A DNA stretch of 64,000 bases from Arthrobacter crusticola. Lineage in GTDB: Bacteria; Actinomycetota; Actinomycetes; Actinomycetales; Micrococcaceae. A program made the position numbers and the translations under genes. The stretch is from NCBI RefSeq assembly GCF_004357995.1, contig NZ_SMTK01000002.1, positions 62,001 through 126,000 of the forward strand, read 5' to 3'. Each line of letters opens with the position of its first letter. Within the stretch, counting starts at the first letter, position 1. Of this stretch, positions 56,516 through 64,000 are shown piece by piece. A model generated the notes under the pieces. It ran no database searches. It saw nothing but the letters and a program-made list of their open reading frames with translations, and was not told the origin of the DNA.

Positions 56516-57328
56516 ATGAGCTCACCCCTGACCCTTCCTGCGACGACGGCCGCGCGCCCCCGAAGTGCCCTGGTCGCCGCCGGAGCCGCCCTGATCGCCG
56601 CCACCTACCTGTACCTCGTGTTGGTGCAGCCCGCGGAGATCGCCGAAGGGATCGGTGGAACCTCCTCGCTGATCACCCTGCTCGGCTTCCTGGGCGGCGG
56701 CGCCCTGCTGGTGGCGGGGATCCTGCCCTCCCTGAGCACGAGTTCACTGGTCCTGATGCCGCTGGGCATTGCCCTCAATATCGCCATCGGGCAGACAGCG
56801 GGCAGCCTCGGGCTGCAGATCTACCTCGATGCCATCGGCACGGTCCTCGTCGCGGTCCTCGCCGGTCCGGCCGCCGGTGCGGCCACCGGGGCGCTGAGCA
56901 ACGCCATCTGGGGCCTGTTCAACCCGCTGGCCCTGCCCTTCGCGGCCGGAGCCGCCCTCATCGGGCTGCTGGCCGGCACCGCCGCACGGTACGGAATGTT
57001 CCGGCGGGTCTACCTGGCGCCGGTTGCAGGGCTCGTCGTCGGTGCCGTCGGCGGACTGGTGGCCGCGCCGGTGGCCGCCTTCATGTTCGGCGCCGCGGGC
57101 ACGGTGGGCACCAACGCGCTCGTTGCCGCCTTCCGCGCGGTGGGGGACTCCCTGTTGGTCGCCGCAACGAAGCAGGGACTGACCTCCGACACTCTAGACA
57201 AGCTCGTCGTCTTCACCCTGGTGGCCCTTCTCGCCTATGCGCTGCCGCGCCGCTCGCGGGCCCAGTTCCCCTTCCTCCGGCGGTACGGGGTCCTCGCCGG
57301 GAGGACCGGGTCGGCCACCGGGCGGTAA
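56516..57328 (+). CDS. ECF importer substrate-binding (S) component
   Basis: The protein has 270 residues with about seven hydrophobic helices. Features: LGIALNIAIGQTAGSLGLQIY (substrate-contacting region), DAIGTVLVAVLAGPAAGAATG with NAIWGLFNP, and a paired Ala-rich third. The compact build agrees with ECF S components. It is followed by its own T and A subunits, so this is a group I ECF system. Nucleoside or nucleobase is my guess for the substrate, from the hydrolase next door. Confidence 0.75.
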   Translation: MSSPLTLPATTAARPRSALVAAGAALIAATYLYLVLVQPAEIAEGIGGTSSLITLLGFLGGGALLVAGILPSLSTSSLVLMPLGIALNIAIGQTAGSLGLQIYLDAIGTVLVAVLAGPAAGAATGALSNAIWGLFNPLALPFAAGAALIGLLAGTAARYGMFRRVYLAPVAGLVVGAVGGLVAAPVAAFMFGAAGTVGTNALVAAFRAVGDSLLVAATKQGLTSDTLDKLVVFTLVALLAYALPRRSRAQFPFLRRYGVLAGRTGSATGR

Positions 57329-57332
57329 TCCG

Positions 57333-58088
57333 GTGCCCCGCCGACGCGTCTTCAACCCGCTGACCGAACTCCTCGCCGCGGCGCTGCTGGTGGTGCTGGT
57401 CCTGGTGGTCAACACCTGGCAATTCTCACTCGCCGTCCTCGTCGTCGCCGTCCTGCCGGGCGTGCTGCTTTCGGGTAAACCGCGGCAGATCACCCTGGCC
57501 ATCGCGGTCACTGCCGGTCCGCTGCTGATCTCCTCTTTCTTTCTCCACGGCCTGTTCTTCCCTGAGGGAACCACGGTCCTCGCCGAGTGGGGGCCGGCCC
57601 GCGTCACCGCCGAGGGGCTGCAGTTCGCCGCGCTGACCGGGCTGAGGCTCGCCGTTTTCACCGGGGTGCTCCTCACCGCGGCGCTGACCGTAAGCATTCC
57701 CGAGCTGGTCTCCACGCTGACCCACCGCCGCTGGAACCGCAGGCTCGTCTTTGTCCTGGGCTCGGCGGTGGGGCTGTTGCCGCACGTCGCCGAACGGGCC
57801 CGCCAGATCACCCGGGCGCAACAGGCGCGCGGACTGGTGGTGGGCGGCAGCATCTCCGCCCGGGTGCGGGGGCTCCTGATGGTCAGCGTTCCCCTCGTCA
57901 CCGGCCTGCTGATCGATGCCGCCGAACGGACCCAGCTGCTCGAAGCGCGGGGGTTCTCCTCCCCGGGACCCCGCACCAACTACCTTCCCGACACCGACAC
58001 GGCGGGCCAGCGCACCGCCCGGTGGCTGATGGCCGCCGGGGTGCTCGCGTTCGGCTGCGCCTGGTACGCGGTGGGGGCCGGCCGGTGA
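57333..58088 (+). CDS. ECF importer transmembrane component EcfT
   Basis: The protein has 251 residues from a GTG 4 bp after the S gene. It has N-terminal FNPLTELLAAALLVVLVLVV, four to five helices and the coupling-helix motifs ERARQITRAQQARGL and AERTQLLEARGF (the two Ala-Arg-Gly-like EcfT signatures) that bind the ATPases. The stop overlaps the ATPase start (GTGA). Confidence 0.87.
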   Translation: MPRRRVFNPLTELLAAALLVVLVLVVNTWQFSLAVLVVAVLPGVLLSGKPRQITLAIAVTAGPLLISSFFLHGLFFPEGTTVLAEWGPARVTAEGLQFAALTGLRLAVFTGVLLTAALTVSIPELVSTLTHRRWNRRLVFVLGSAVGLLPHVAERARQITRAQQARGLVVGGSISARVRGLLMVSVPLVTGLLIDAAERTQLLEARGFSSPGPRTNYLPDTDTAGQRTARWLMAAGVLAFGCAWYAVGAGR

Positions 58089-59608
58089 TCCGGCTCGAGT
58101 GTTCAACCTTCGCGTACGACGGCGGTCCGGTGGTCCTTTCCGGTGTGGACCTCGCCGTGGAACCCGGAGGCCTGGTGCACGTCGTTGGGCCGTCGGGGTC
58201 AGGAAAAACCACCCTCGCCCGCCTGCTGGCAGGGCAGACCGGGGCCGGGAGCGGAGCGCAGTTCCGCGGTGCGCTGACCCTCGGAGGGGACCGGCTCGGG
58301 TTCACAGGCGGCCCGGCGGACCCGCGGATCGATCCCGCCGCGTGGAGTTCCACCGTGGCGTATGCGGCGCAGCGGACCGAGGGCCAGCTCTCCATGATGT
58401 CGGCCACCGTCGCGGAGGAAATCGCCTTCGGGCCGGCGAACCGGGGGATGCCCACCGGGGAGCTGCGGGCGGCCGTGCAGGCCACCGCCGCCCGGCTCGG
58501 GCTGACGGACGTCCTGAACCGGGATCCCCGGCGGCTTTCCGGCGGCCAGCTCCGCCGCACCATCATCGCGGCGGCCGTCGTCGGGAACCCTCGGGTGCTG
58601 ATCCTCGACGAGCCCTTCCAAGGGCTCGATGCCGGCTCCCGGGCAGAGGTGGCCCGGACGCTCGAGGTCCTGCGCGCCGCGGGCACCGCCCTGGTGATCT
58701 GCGCTCCAATGCTCCCCGGTTCGGTCGCGCCGCACTCCCGGGTCCTGGCACTTGCAGGGGGTCGGCCCGTGTTTGACGGCACCTTCGCGCAGGCCCGGAC
58801 GGCGGGGCTGGAGCGGTACGCCATCGGTACGGAAGGATCGGCCCCGGACCTACGGCGGGCACCTGCCGCCCCGGCGGTACCGCCCAGGCGGCAGGTGCAG
58901 GCGGGGACCCCGCTCGCCGAGCTCTCCGGAGTGTCCTTCTCCTACCGCGGGGAGAATTCCCGGCGGCAGGAGAAGGTCCTCCGGGGCGTCGACCTGCGGG
59001 TCGACCCGGGTGACATCGTCGGCCTGACGGGCGTGAACGGGTCGGGCAAGTCGACGCTCCTGCAGCATCTTAACGGGCTGCTGAGGGCGTCGTCGGGCAC
59101 CGTGACCGTCGCGGGCCAGCCACTGGGGCGCCGCACTGCTGTCGGGCGGCTGGCCGGTGCAGTCGGGTACCTGTTCCAGGACACCGACCAGCAGCTTTTT
59201 GAACGGACCGTGCTGCGCGAGGTGGCCTACGGGCCCGCAGCGGCCGGTGCCGGCCGGGAGACGGCGCAGGAGCGGGCGCGGACGGCGCTGGCTGCCGTTG
59301 GGCTCGGACACACCGCCGGAGAACACCCCTACGAGCTGGGATTCGTTGAGCGCCGGCTGGTGGCGTTTGCCTCCCTGATCGCCTCGGGACCGGCGGTGTG
59401 GGTCCTCGACGAGCCGACCGCAGGCCTTGACCAGCGTGGACGGAACCGGGTGGGAGACCTGCTTCTCGACCACGCCGCGGCGGGCGGTGCGGTGGTGCTT
59501 GCCACTCATGACGGGGCGTTCGCCGATGCCCTATGCACCCGGATCCTTGAGCTGAAGGACGGCAGGATCTTCTCCGGCGGGGCCCGCCGGGGAGCGGGCG
59601 GGGCGTAG
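58085..59608 (+). CDS. Fused double ATPase of the ECF importer (EcfA1-EcfA2 type)
   Basis: The protein has 507 residues with two ABC ATPases. N-half: Walker A GPSGSGKTT (35-43), signature LSGGQ (151-155), Walker B VLILDEPFQGLD (from 171), but CAP (206-208) replaces the switch histidine. C-half: Walker A GVNGSGKST (316-324), signature replaced by LGFVERR (418-424), Walker B VLDEPTAGLD (from 440) and switch His475 in ATHD. Because each ATP site uses the Walker motifs of one half and the signature of the other, one site is complete (C-half Walker/His with N-half LSGGQ). The other is doubly degenerate. It powers the adjacent EcfT/S pair. Confidence 0.9.
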   Translation: MIRLECSTFAYDGGPVVLSGVDLAVEPGGLVHVVGPSGSGKTTLARLLAGQTGAGSGAQFRGALTLGGDRLGFTGGPADPRIDPAAWSSTVAYAAQRTEGQLSMMSATVAEEIAFGPANRGMPTGELRAAVQATAARLGLTDVLNRDPRRLSGGQLRRTIIAAAVVGNPRVLILDEPFQGLDAGSRAEVARTLEVLRAAGTALVICAPMLPGSVAPHSRVLALAGGRPVFDGTFAQARTAGLERYAIGTEGSAPDLRRAPAAPAVPPRRQVQAGTPLAELSGVSFSYRGENSRRQEKVLRGVDLRVDPGDIVGLTGVNGSGKSTLLQHLNGLLRASSGTVTVAGQPLGRRTAVGRLAGAVGYLFQDTDQQLFERTVLREVAYGPAAAGAGRETAQERARTALAAVGLGHTAGEHPYELGFVERRLVAFASLIASGPAVWVLDEPTAGLDQRGRNRVGDLLLDHAAAGGAVVLATHDGAFADALCTRILELKDGRIFSGGARRGAGGA

Positions 59609-59617
59609 GGTTGCCGG

Positions 59618-60571
59618 ATGGAACGCCCCGACGCCCCCTCAGGCCCCAACGCCGGTCCGTCCGGCGCGCCCGCTGACACCGCCGGGAGCGGCAGTCCTGC
59701 CGAAGGCAGCGGAGACTCCAGCGACGGCCGACACACCGCCCGCCGCCGCACCGTGGTCGTCGGAACGCCGGGGCAAGGCGCGGAACTGGCGGTCTTCGAA
59801 TACGGCAGGGAGCCGGGGCCGGGCGTGCCCACCCTGGTGCTGGTCCACGGCTACCCCGACGACCACCGCGTGTTCCTCCCGGTCATCGCCCGGCTGGCTG
59901 CGACCCATCACCTCATTGCCGTCGATACCCGCAACGCCGGCCAGTCGGTGGCCGTCTCGGGGGACTACCGGATTTCCGTCCTGGTGGATGACCTCTTCGC
60001 GGTGCTCGACGCCGAGGCCGTTCCCGGGGTACACCTCGTCGGCCACGACTGGGGCTCGATCCAGGGTTGGGCGGCGGTGGCCGACCCCCGCTCCGAGGGG
60101 AGGATCGCGCGCTTTACGAGCATCTCGGGCCCCGACCTCGGGCACTTCCGCCGCTGGACGCGCAGCCGCCTCCGGACGCCGGGCCGCTGGCCCGAACTCG
60201 CCGGGCAGCTGCTGCGCAGTTGGTACATCGGGGCGTTCCAGCTCCCGGTCCTCCCCGAACTGTTCTGGCGGCTGGTGGTCCGCCGGCGCTATGAGCGTTC
60301 GACGCGGCGCCGGGTGGGAGCCGATCCGCTCCGGGGCCTCGCCCTGTACCGGGCGCTGCGTTCGCCGTCCGGGCTCGGGCCACGGCTGCCGGCCGTAACG
60401 GTGCCGGTCCACGTGGTCGTGCCGGTGAAGGATCCCTTCCTGTCCCCGGCGCTGGTCAAGGGGCTGGGGGAGTGGGTGGAGCACCTGAGGGTGACGAGGG
60501 TCGACGCCGGGCACTGGTGGCCGGAGGCCCGGCCCACCGAATTCGCCGACCTGCTCCGCCGGGAGCCGTAG
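59618..60571 (+). CDS. Alpha/beta hydrolase with Asp nucleophile
   Basis: The protein has 317 residues with a 45-residue Ala/Gly/Ser lead. The hydrolase core has the oxyanion motif HGYPDDHRVF, nucleophile elbow VGHDWGS (Asp, not Ser) and a closing His in VDAGHWWPEARPTEF. An Asp nucleophile is the mark of epoxide hydrolases and haloalkane dehalogenases. No ring-opening Tyr pair is certain. It begins 9 bp after the ECF ATPase. Physiological substrate unknown. Confidence 0.8.
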   Translation: MERPDAPSGPNAGPSGAPADTAGSGSPAEGSGDSSDGRHTARRRTVVVGTPGQGAELAVFEYGREPGPGVPTLVLVHGYPDDHRVFLPVIARLAATHHLIAVDTRNAGQSVAVSGDYRISVLVDDLFAVLDAEAVPGVHLVGHDWGSIQGWAAVADPRSEGRIARFTSISGPDLGHFRRWTRSRLRTPGRWPELAGQLLRSWYIGAFQLPVLPELFWRLVVRRRYERSTRRRVGADPLRGLALYRALRSPSGLGPRLPAVTVPVHVVVPVKDPFLSPALVKGLGEWVEHLRVTRVDAGHWWPEARPTEFADLLRREP

Positions 60572-60574
60572 GAG

Positions 60575-60790
60575 CCACCTGCCGGCCCGGCCACCTGTTC
60601 TCCGCCGAACCTGCCGGCCGCCCGGCCTCGCAGATCCTGCCACCTGCCGGCCCGGCCACCTGTTCTCCGCCGAACCTGCCGGCCGCCCGGCCTCGCAGAT
60701 CCTGCCACCTGCCGGCCCGGCCACCTGTTCTCCGCCGAACCTGCCGACCGCCCGGCCTCGCAGATCCTGCCACCCGCCGGCCCGGCCACG
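60575..60790. repeat. 65-bp tandem repeat, 3.3 copies
   Basis: Units start at 60575, 60640, 60705 and 60770 (last partial). Copies 1 and 2 are identical; copy 3 differs by one base (GGCC to GACC, about 60746). Each unit holds the sub-motif ACCTGCCGGCC twice. The array sits between two convergent genes. The period is not a multiple of 3, so it is not coding. Confidence 0.8.
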
Positions 60791-60856
60791 GGCCACCCGC
60801 CGCCACCCGCCAGCCGCCCGGCTGCTCGCCCGGCCAGCGGTCACTGGCCCGTAGGC

Positions 60857-63800
60857 TCAGGCCTCGAGCAGGCCGCGGATGTCCTCGGCGGTGAGCGCCG
60901 AGCTGAACACGGCGTCGTCGTCCATGACGGAGTTGAAGAGCTGGGCCTTCTGCTCCTTGAGCTTCATCACCTTCTCCTCGATGGTGCCCTTGGAGACCAT
61001 CCGGTAGACCATGACGTTCTTCGTTTGCCCGATCCGGTGGGTCCGGTCGACCGCCTGCGCCTCGCTGGCCGGGTTCCACCAGGGGTCGAGGAGGAAGCAG
61101 TAGTCGGCCTCGGTCAGGTTCAGGCCGAAACCGCCGGCCTTGAGGCTGATCAGGAACACCGGCGCCGAGCCTTCCTTGAACCTGTCGATCACCTCGCCCC
61201 GGCTGCGCGTCGAGCCGTCGAGGTAGGCATACTCGATTCCGCGGGCCTCAAGCTGTTCGGCGGCCTTCTTCAGGTAGGAGGTGAACTGGCTGAACACCAG
61301 GGCGCGGTGGCCCTCGGCCAGGACGTCCTCGAGCTGTTCGAAGAGCACCTCAAGCTTGGCCGAGGGAACGTCCGCGTGGTCGGGGTCGACGAGGGAGGCG
61401 TCGAGGCTCAGCATGCGCAGCAGCGTCAGCGACCGGAACACGATCATGCGGTTGCTGTTGAGGTCATCGATGAGGCCCAGCAGCTTCTGCCGTTCCCGCT
61501 GGAGGTAGGTCGAATAGATGTGGCGGTGCTCGGGGGTGAGCTCGACCTCGAGGACCTGCTCCTGCTTCGGCGGCAGGTCGGAGGCGACGGCCTCCTTGGT
61601 GCGGCGCATCATCAGGGGGCGGATGCGCCGGCGCAGCCGCGCCAGCGGGCGGTTGTCGCCGATCTTCTCGATCGGGGTGCGGTAGTCCTCGGTGAACCGG
61701 CGGGCCGAGGGGAACAGCCCGGGGGCGACGATATTGAACATCGCCCACAGTTCCATCAGGTTGTTCTCCATGGGCGTGCCCGTGATCGCCAGCTTGAAGG
61801 GCGCGGCGAAGTCCTTGGCGGCCTGGTGGACCTTCGAGGTGCGGTTCTTGACGAACTGGGCCTCGTCGAGGATCAGCCCGGCCCACTCGGTTTCCGAGTA
61901 CGCGTCAAGGTCGAGCCGGAACAGGGTGTAGGAGGTCACGACGACGTCGGCGCCGCGCACCTGCTCGCGGATCGGTACCCCGGAGGCACCCTGGGTGTCG
62001 GTGATGCCGACGACGTGGAGCCCGGGGGTGAAGCGGTGGGTTTCGTTGATCCAGTTCGGCACCACGGAGGTCGGTGCGACGATGAGGAAGGGAGCGTGCG
62101 GCCCGCCGGTCTCATGGGCGTGCTGGATCAGGGTCAGGGCCTGAAGGGTTTTACCGAGGCCCATGTCGTCCGCGAGCACACCACCGAGCCGGTGCCGCCA
62201 GAGGAAGGCGAGCCAGTTGAAGCCTTCCTTCTGGTAGGGCCGCAGTTCGGCCTTGACCCCCAGGGGAACCTCGACCGGTGCCAGGTCGGGAAGCTCGAGC
62301 AGCCCGGCGACGGCGTTCCGCCAGGACTCGGCCTGCTCCGTCTCGTCGGCGAGGTCTTCGAACTCGGCCCACAGCCCGGCCTGGTAGCGGCTGATCTGGA
62401 ACCCGGTCTCCCACTCCGTGAGGCCGCGTGCCTCCTCGATCAGTTCGCGCAGCTGGTCGAAAACGGGCTGCTGGAGGGACAGGTAGCTGTTGTCGACGAG
62501 CTTGAGCTTCGTCCGGCCCTGCGCGAGGGCGCGGAAGATGGAGTCGAAGGGGATCTTGCGACCGCTGACCGTCACCATCACGCCCAGGTCGAACCAGTCC
62601 CGGTCCTCGGTCTCGACGGTGCTGATGACCAGCTGCGGAGTTTCGGTCAGGTGCTCGTAGTCGGGTTTCTCCCCGACGACGTCGACCTCGAGGCCCGGTT
62701 CCGCCTCGATCCGCGGCAGCACCGACTCCGTGAACTCCACGGCCTGCATGTCCTCGAGGGTGGTCTTCCGCAGCGGCAGCGGGCTGAGCAGCGCCCGGGC
62801 GGCCGCCTCCAGGGCGTCCTCGGCGTCGGGGTCCCGGTAGCCGTCAGCGGCGGCCGGGCCGCCGCCCAGCGGGTGGCGCTGCACGGCGGTGCCGAAGGTG
62901 TACCGGAAGTCCCAGGAGAGGGTCACCGCACCGTCGGGCCGGTAGGCGGCGGTGAGGACGAGCGCCGGGGGCTGGACCTCGGGCAGGTCCACGCTTCCAT
63001 CGCTGCTGGCGACCTTGAGCGACCGGCTGAGGCGGGGGTAGTACTCCTCGAGGAAGATGGAGGTCTCTTCGGCCGGGATGAGGACCGGGCGGGCGCGGCG
63101 GAGCAGTTCAAGGTCCTGTCCGCTGAGCTTCTTTCCGGTCGGGGCGAGGGTGATTGTCGTATCCGGCGCCACCGTGTAGATCCCGTGGTCGCTGATGACG
63201 TGGGCGGTCTCCGGCGGGTGGATCCGCCCATCGATCTCCAGGATGGGGGAGAGCTGCACCGCGTCGTCGGCCGACGCCGTCGCGTCGAGGCGCAGGGTGG
63301 CCCGGTGGGCGAGGACGACGGTCACCGACTTCTTCGAACCGACGAACTCGATGCCGAGCCGCCCCGCTTCCTCGAGGAGGTGCCAGAGCAGGGGATTGCT
63401 GAAGTCGTCGAGATACAGCCACGAGTCATTGTTGCCGAAGTAATTGACGCCGGTGCCCCGGTGCAGGGCAGGGAACTGGGAGAACCAGCGGTGCTGATCC
63501 GGGTCCAGCCGCAACCCATAGGTCTGGTAGCTGATGCTTCCCCACGAGAGGTTGTTCTTCACCCACTTGCCCTTGGAATTCTGGCTCACGGGGCGCACCC
63601 CCAGCCGGGCATTGAGGGTGCGCAGGCCCTGCCGGTCGGCGGCCGATCCCCAGCGCTGGACCGCCACCTCGGGGGTGCGTACCTCGAACTGCAGGCCCAA
63701 CGGCGTCGTCGGCGCTGCGGGCACTTCGGCAGTGCCGGGGGCCGGGTCGAGCAGTTCACTCAGTGAGGCCTGCCAGCCCGCCGCCGGCCGCGGAGGCGGC

Positions 63801-64000
63801 GGTGCCGCGGTGGTCTCCTGGCGGGCCAGGAGGTGCTCGGTGTTGCTCTGGAGGGCGGTGGCGGCAACATGCTTGCAGTCCGAGCCGACGGGGCAGCTGC
63901 AGAAGTTTTCGAGGGGACGGAAGCGGCCGTCACCCTTGAGGCCGAGGCGCAGCTTGGTGCGGTATTCGGCGGGCGCGCTTCCCCGCACCCGGCCGGTGAG
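60857..64000 (-). CDS. SWIM zinc-finger SNF2-family helicase, N-terminus cut by window edge
   Basis: About 1,047 residues are visible and the frame stays open past base 64000, so the start lies outside. The SWIM finger is CSCPVGSDCKHVAATAL near the beginning. The SNF2 motor follows: DDMGLGKTLQAL (Walker A), ILDEAQFVKN (DEAQ), TGTPMENNLMELW (III), LVFSQFTSY, DGSTRSRGEVIDRF and DPWWNPASEAQAVDRTHRIG (V-VI). This build matches bacterial HepA/RapA-like enzymes, which remodel DNA-protein or RNA polymerase complexes. It converges on the alpha/beta hydrolase across the 65-bp repeat. Confidence 0.92.
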   Translation of the reverse strand, partial: LTGRVRGSAPAEYRTKLRLGLKGDGRFRPLENFCSCPVGSDCKHVAATALQSNTEHLLARQETTAAPPPPRPAAGWQASLSELLDPAPGTAEVPAAPTTPLGLQFEVRTPEVAVQRWGSAADRQGLRTLNARLGVRPVSQNSKGKWVKNNLSWGSISYQTYGLRLDPDQHRWFSQFPALHRGTGVNYFGNNDSWLYLDDFSNPLLWHLLEEAGRLGIEFVGSKKSVTVVLAHRATLRLDATASADDAVQLSPILEIDGRIHPPETAHVISDHGIYTVAPDTTITLAPTGKKLSGQDLELLRRARPVLIPAEETSIFLEEYYPRLSRSLKVASSDGSVDLPEVQPPALVLTAAYRPDGAVTLSWDFRYTFGTAVQRHPLGGGPAAADGYRDPDAEDALEAAARALLSPLPLRKTTLEDMQAVEFTESVLPRIEAEPGLEVDVVGEKPDYEHLTETPQLVISTVETEDRDWFDLGVMVTVSGRKIPFDSIFRALAQGRTKLKLVDNSYLSLQQPVFDQLRELIEEARGLTEWETGFQISRYQAGLWAEFEDLADETEQAESWRNAVAGLLELPDLAPVEVPLGVKAELRPYQKEGFNWLAFLWRHRLGGVLADDMGLGKTLQALTLIQHAHETGGPHAPFLIVAPTSVVPNWINETHRFTPGLHVVGITDTQGASGVPIREQVRGADVVVTSYTLFRLDLDAYSETEWAGLILDEAQFVKNRTSKVHQAAKDFAAPFKLAITGTPMENNLMELWAMFNIVAPGLFPSARRFTEDYRTPIEKIGDNRPLARLRRRIRPLMMRRTKEAVASDLPPKQEQVLEVELTPEHRHIYSTYLQRERQKLLGLIDDLNSNRMIVFRSLTLLRMLSLDASLVDPDHADVPSAKLEVLFEQLEDVLAEGHRALVFSQFTSYLKKAAEQLEARGIEYAYLDGSTRSRGEVIDRFKEGSAPVFLISLKAGGFGLNLTEADYCFLLDPWWNPASEAQAVDRTHRIGQTKNVMVYRMVSKGTIEEKVMKLKEQKAQLFNSVMDDDAVFSSALTAEDIRGLLEA

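Noticed and set aside
60575-60790. Possible CRISPR array or repeated peptide gene
   Set aside because: No spacers; the 65-bp period breaks any reading frame from copy to copy.
61025-63766. 913-codon open frame on the plus strand
   Set aside because: It is antisense to the SNF2 helicase, has no family motifs and arises from GC-rich codon bias.

Overview
The window is high-GC (roughly 70%) actinobacterial chromosome. It very probably comes from the family Micrococcaceae (Arthrobacter and relatives). The support is an IdeR whose metal ligands fall at exactly the canonical IdeR residue numbers, an Rpf-LysM protein, DUF3027, DUF6457 and DUF3140 proteins, many GTG starts, GTGA/ATGA overlaps and TAnnnT -10 elements. 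The assignment is inference from gene content. No phage, transposon, CRISPR array or rRNA was seen.

Layout. 1-7.4 kb: a helicase-associated protein cut by the left edge, small membrane protein, cold-shock protein, DUF3027 protein, MFS exporter, serC and ideR. 7.4-10.5 kb: three secreted cell-wall hydrolases (one M23, two NlpC/P60-like) sharing an N-terminal module; the NlpC pair lies behind a c-di-AMP (ydaO/yuaA) riboswitch whose outer helix can cover the ribosome binding site. 10.7-15.4 kb: HNH endonuclease, mobA, DUF6457, moeA, fdhD and a flavin monooxygenase. 15.5-20.5 kb: a polar amino-acid (possibly cystine) ABC importer, an ABC exporter, a Nudix hydrolase and tRNA-Arg(CCU). 20.8-27.2 kb: pcrA/uvrD helicase, sucCD, an SRPBCC protein and a ferritin-like/CCC1 iron transporter. 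27.6-30.7 kb: acyl-CoA ligase and AI-2E family permease.

30.8-36 kb: a sodium:solute symporter diverging from a cupin regulator, a ureohydrolase and a ThDP decarboxylase; I read this as a guanidino-compound (arginine/guanidinobutyrate) catabolic island with visible promoters and palindromes. 36-38 kb: small stress-type genes and an FMN reductase. 38.1-41.1 kb: a compact type III polyketide operon (synthase, methyltransferase, FAD hydroxylase). 41.2-51.6 kb: SDRs, lipoproteins, an ArsC-like protein, a second LLM monooxygenase with dodecin, Rpf, thioesterase, formaldehyde dehydrogenase, an orphan Vsr nuclease and a YegP-like protein.

51.8-54.7 kb: aconitase, with an abrupt codon-usage change inside the gene. 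54.7-59.6 kb: a GntR regulator, nucleoside hydrolase and a complete ECF importer (S, T and a fused double ATPase with one consensus and one degenerate ATP site), forming a probable nucleoside uptake/salvage operon. 59.6-64 kb: an alpha/beta hydrolase, a 65-bp tandem repeat and a SWIM-SNF2 helicase cut by the right edge.

The most interesting items are the riboswitch-controlled hydrolase operon with tandem TGTGA repeats in its promoter, the asymmetric fused ECF ATPase, the guanidino catabolic island, the mosaic aconitase gene, and tandem hairpin repeats placed between convergent genes.
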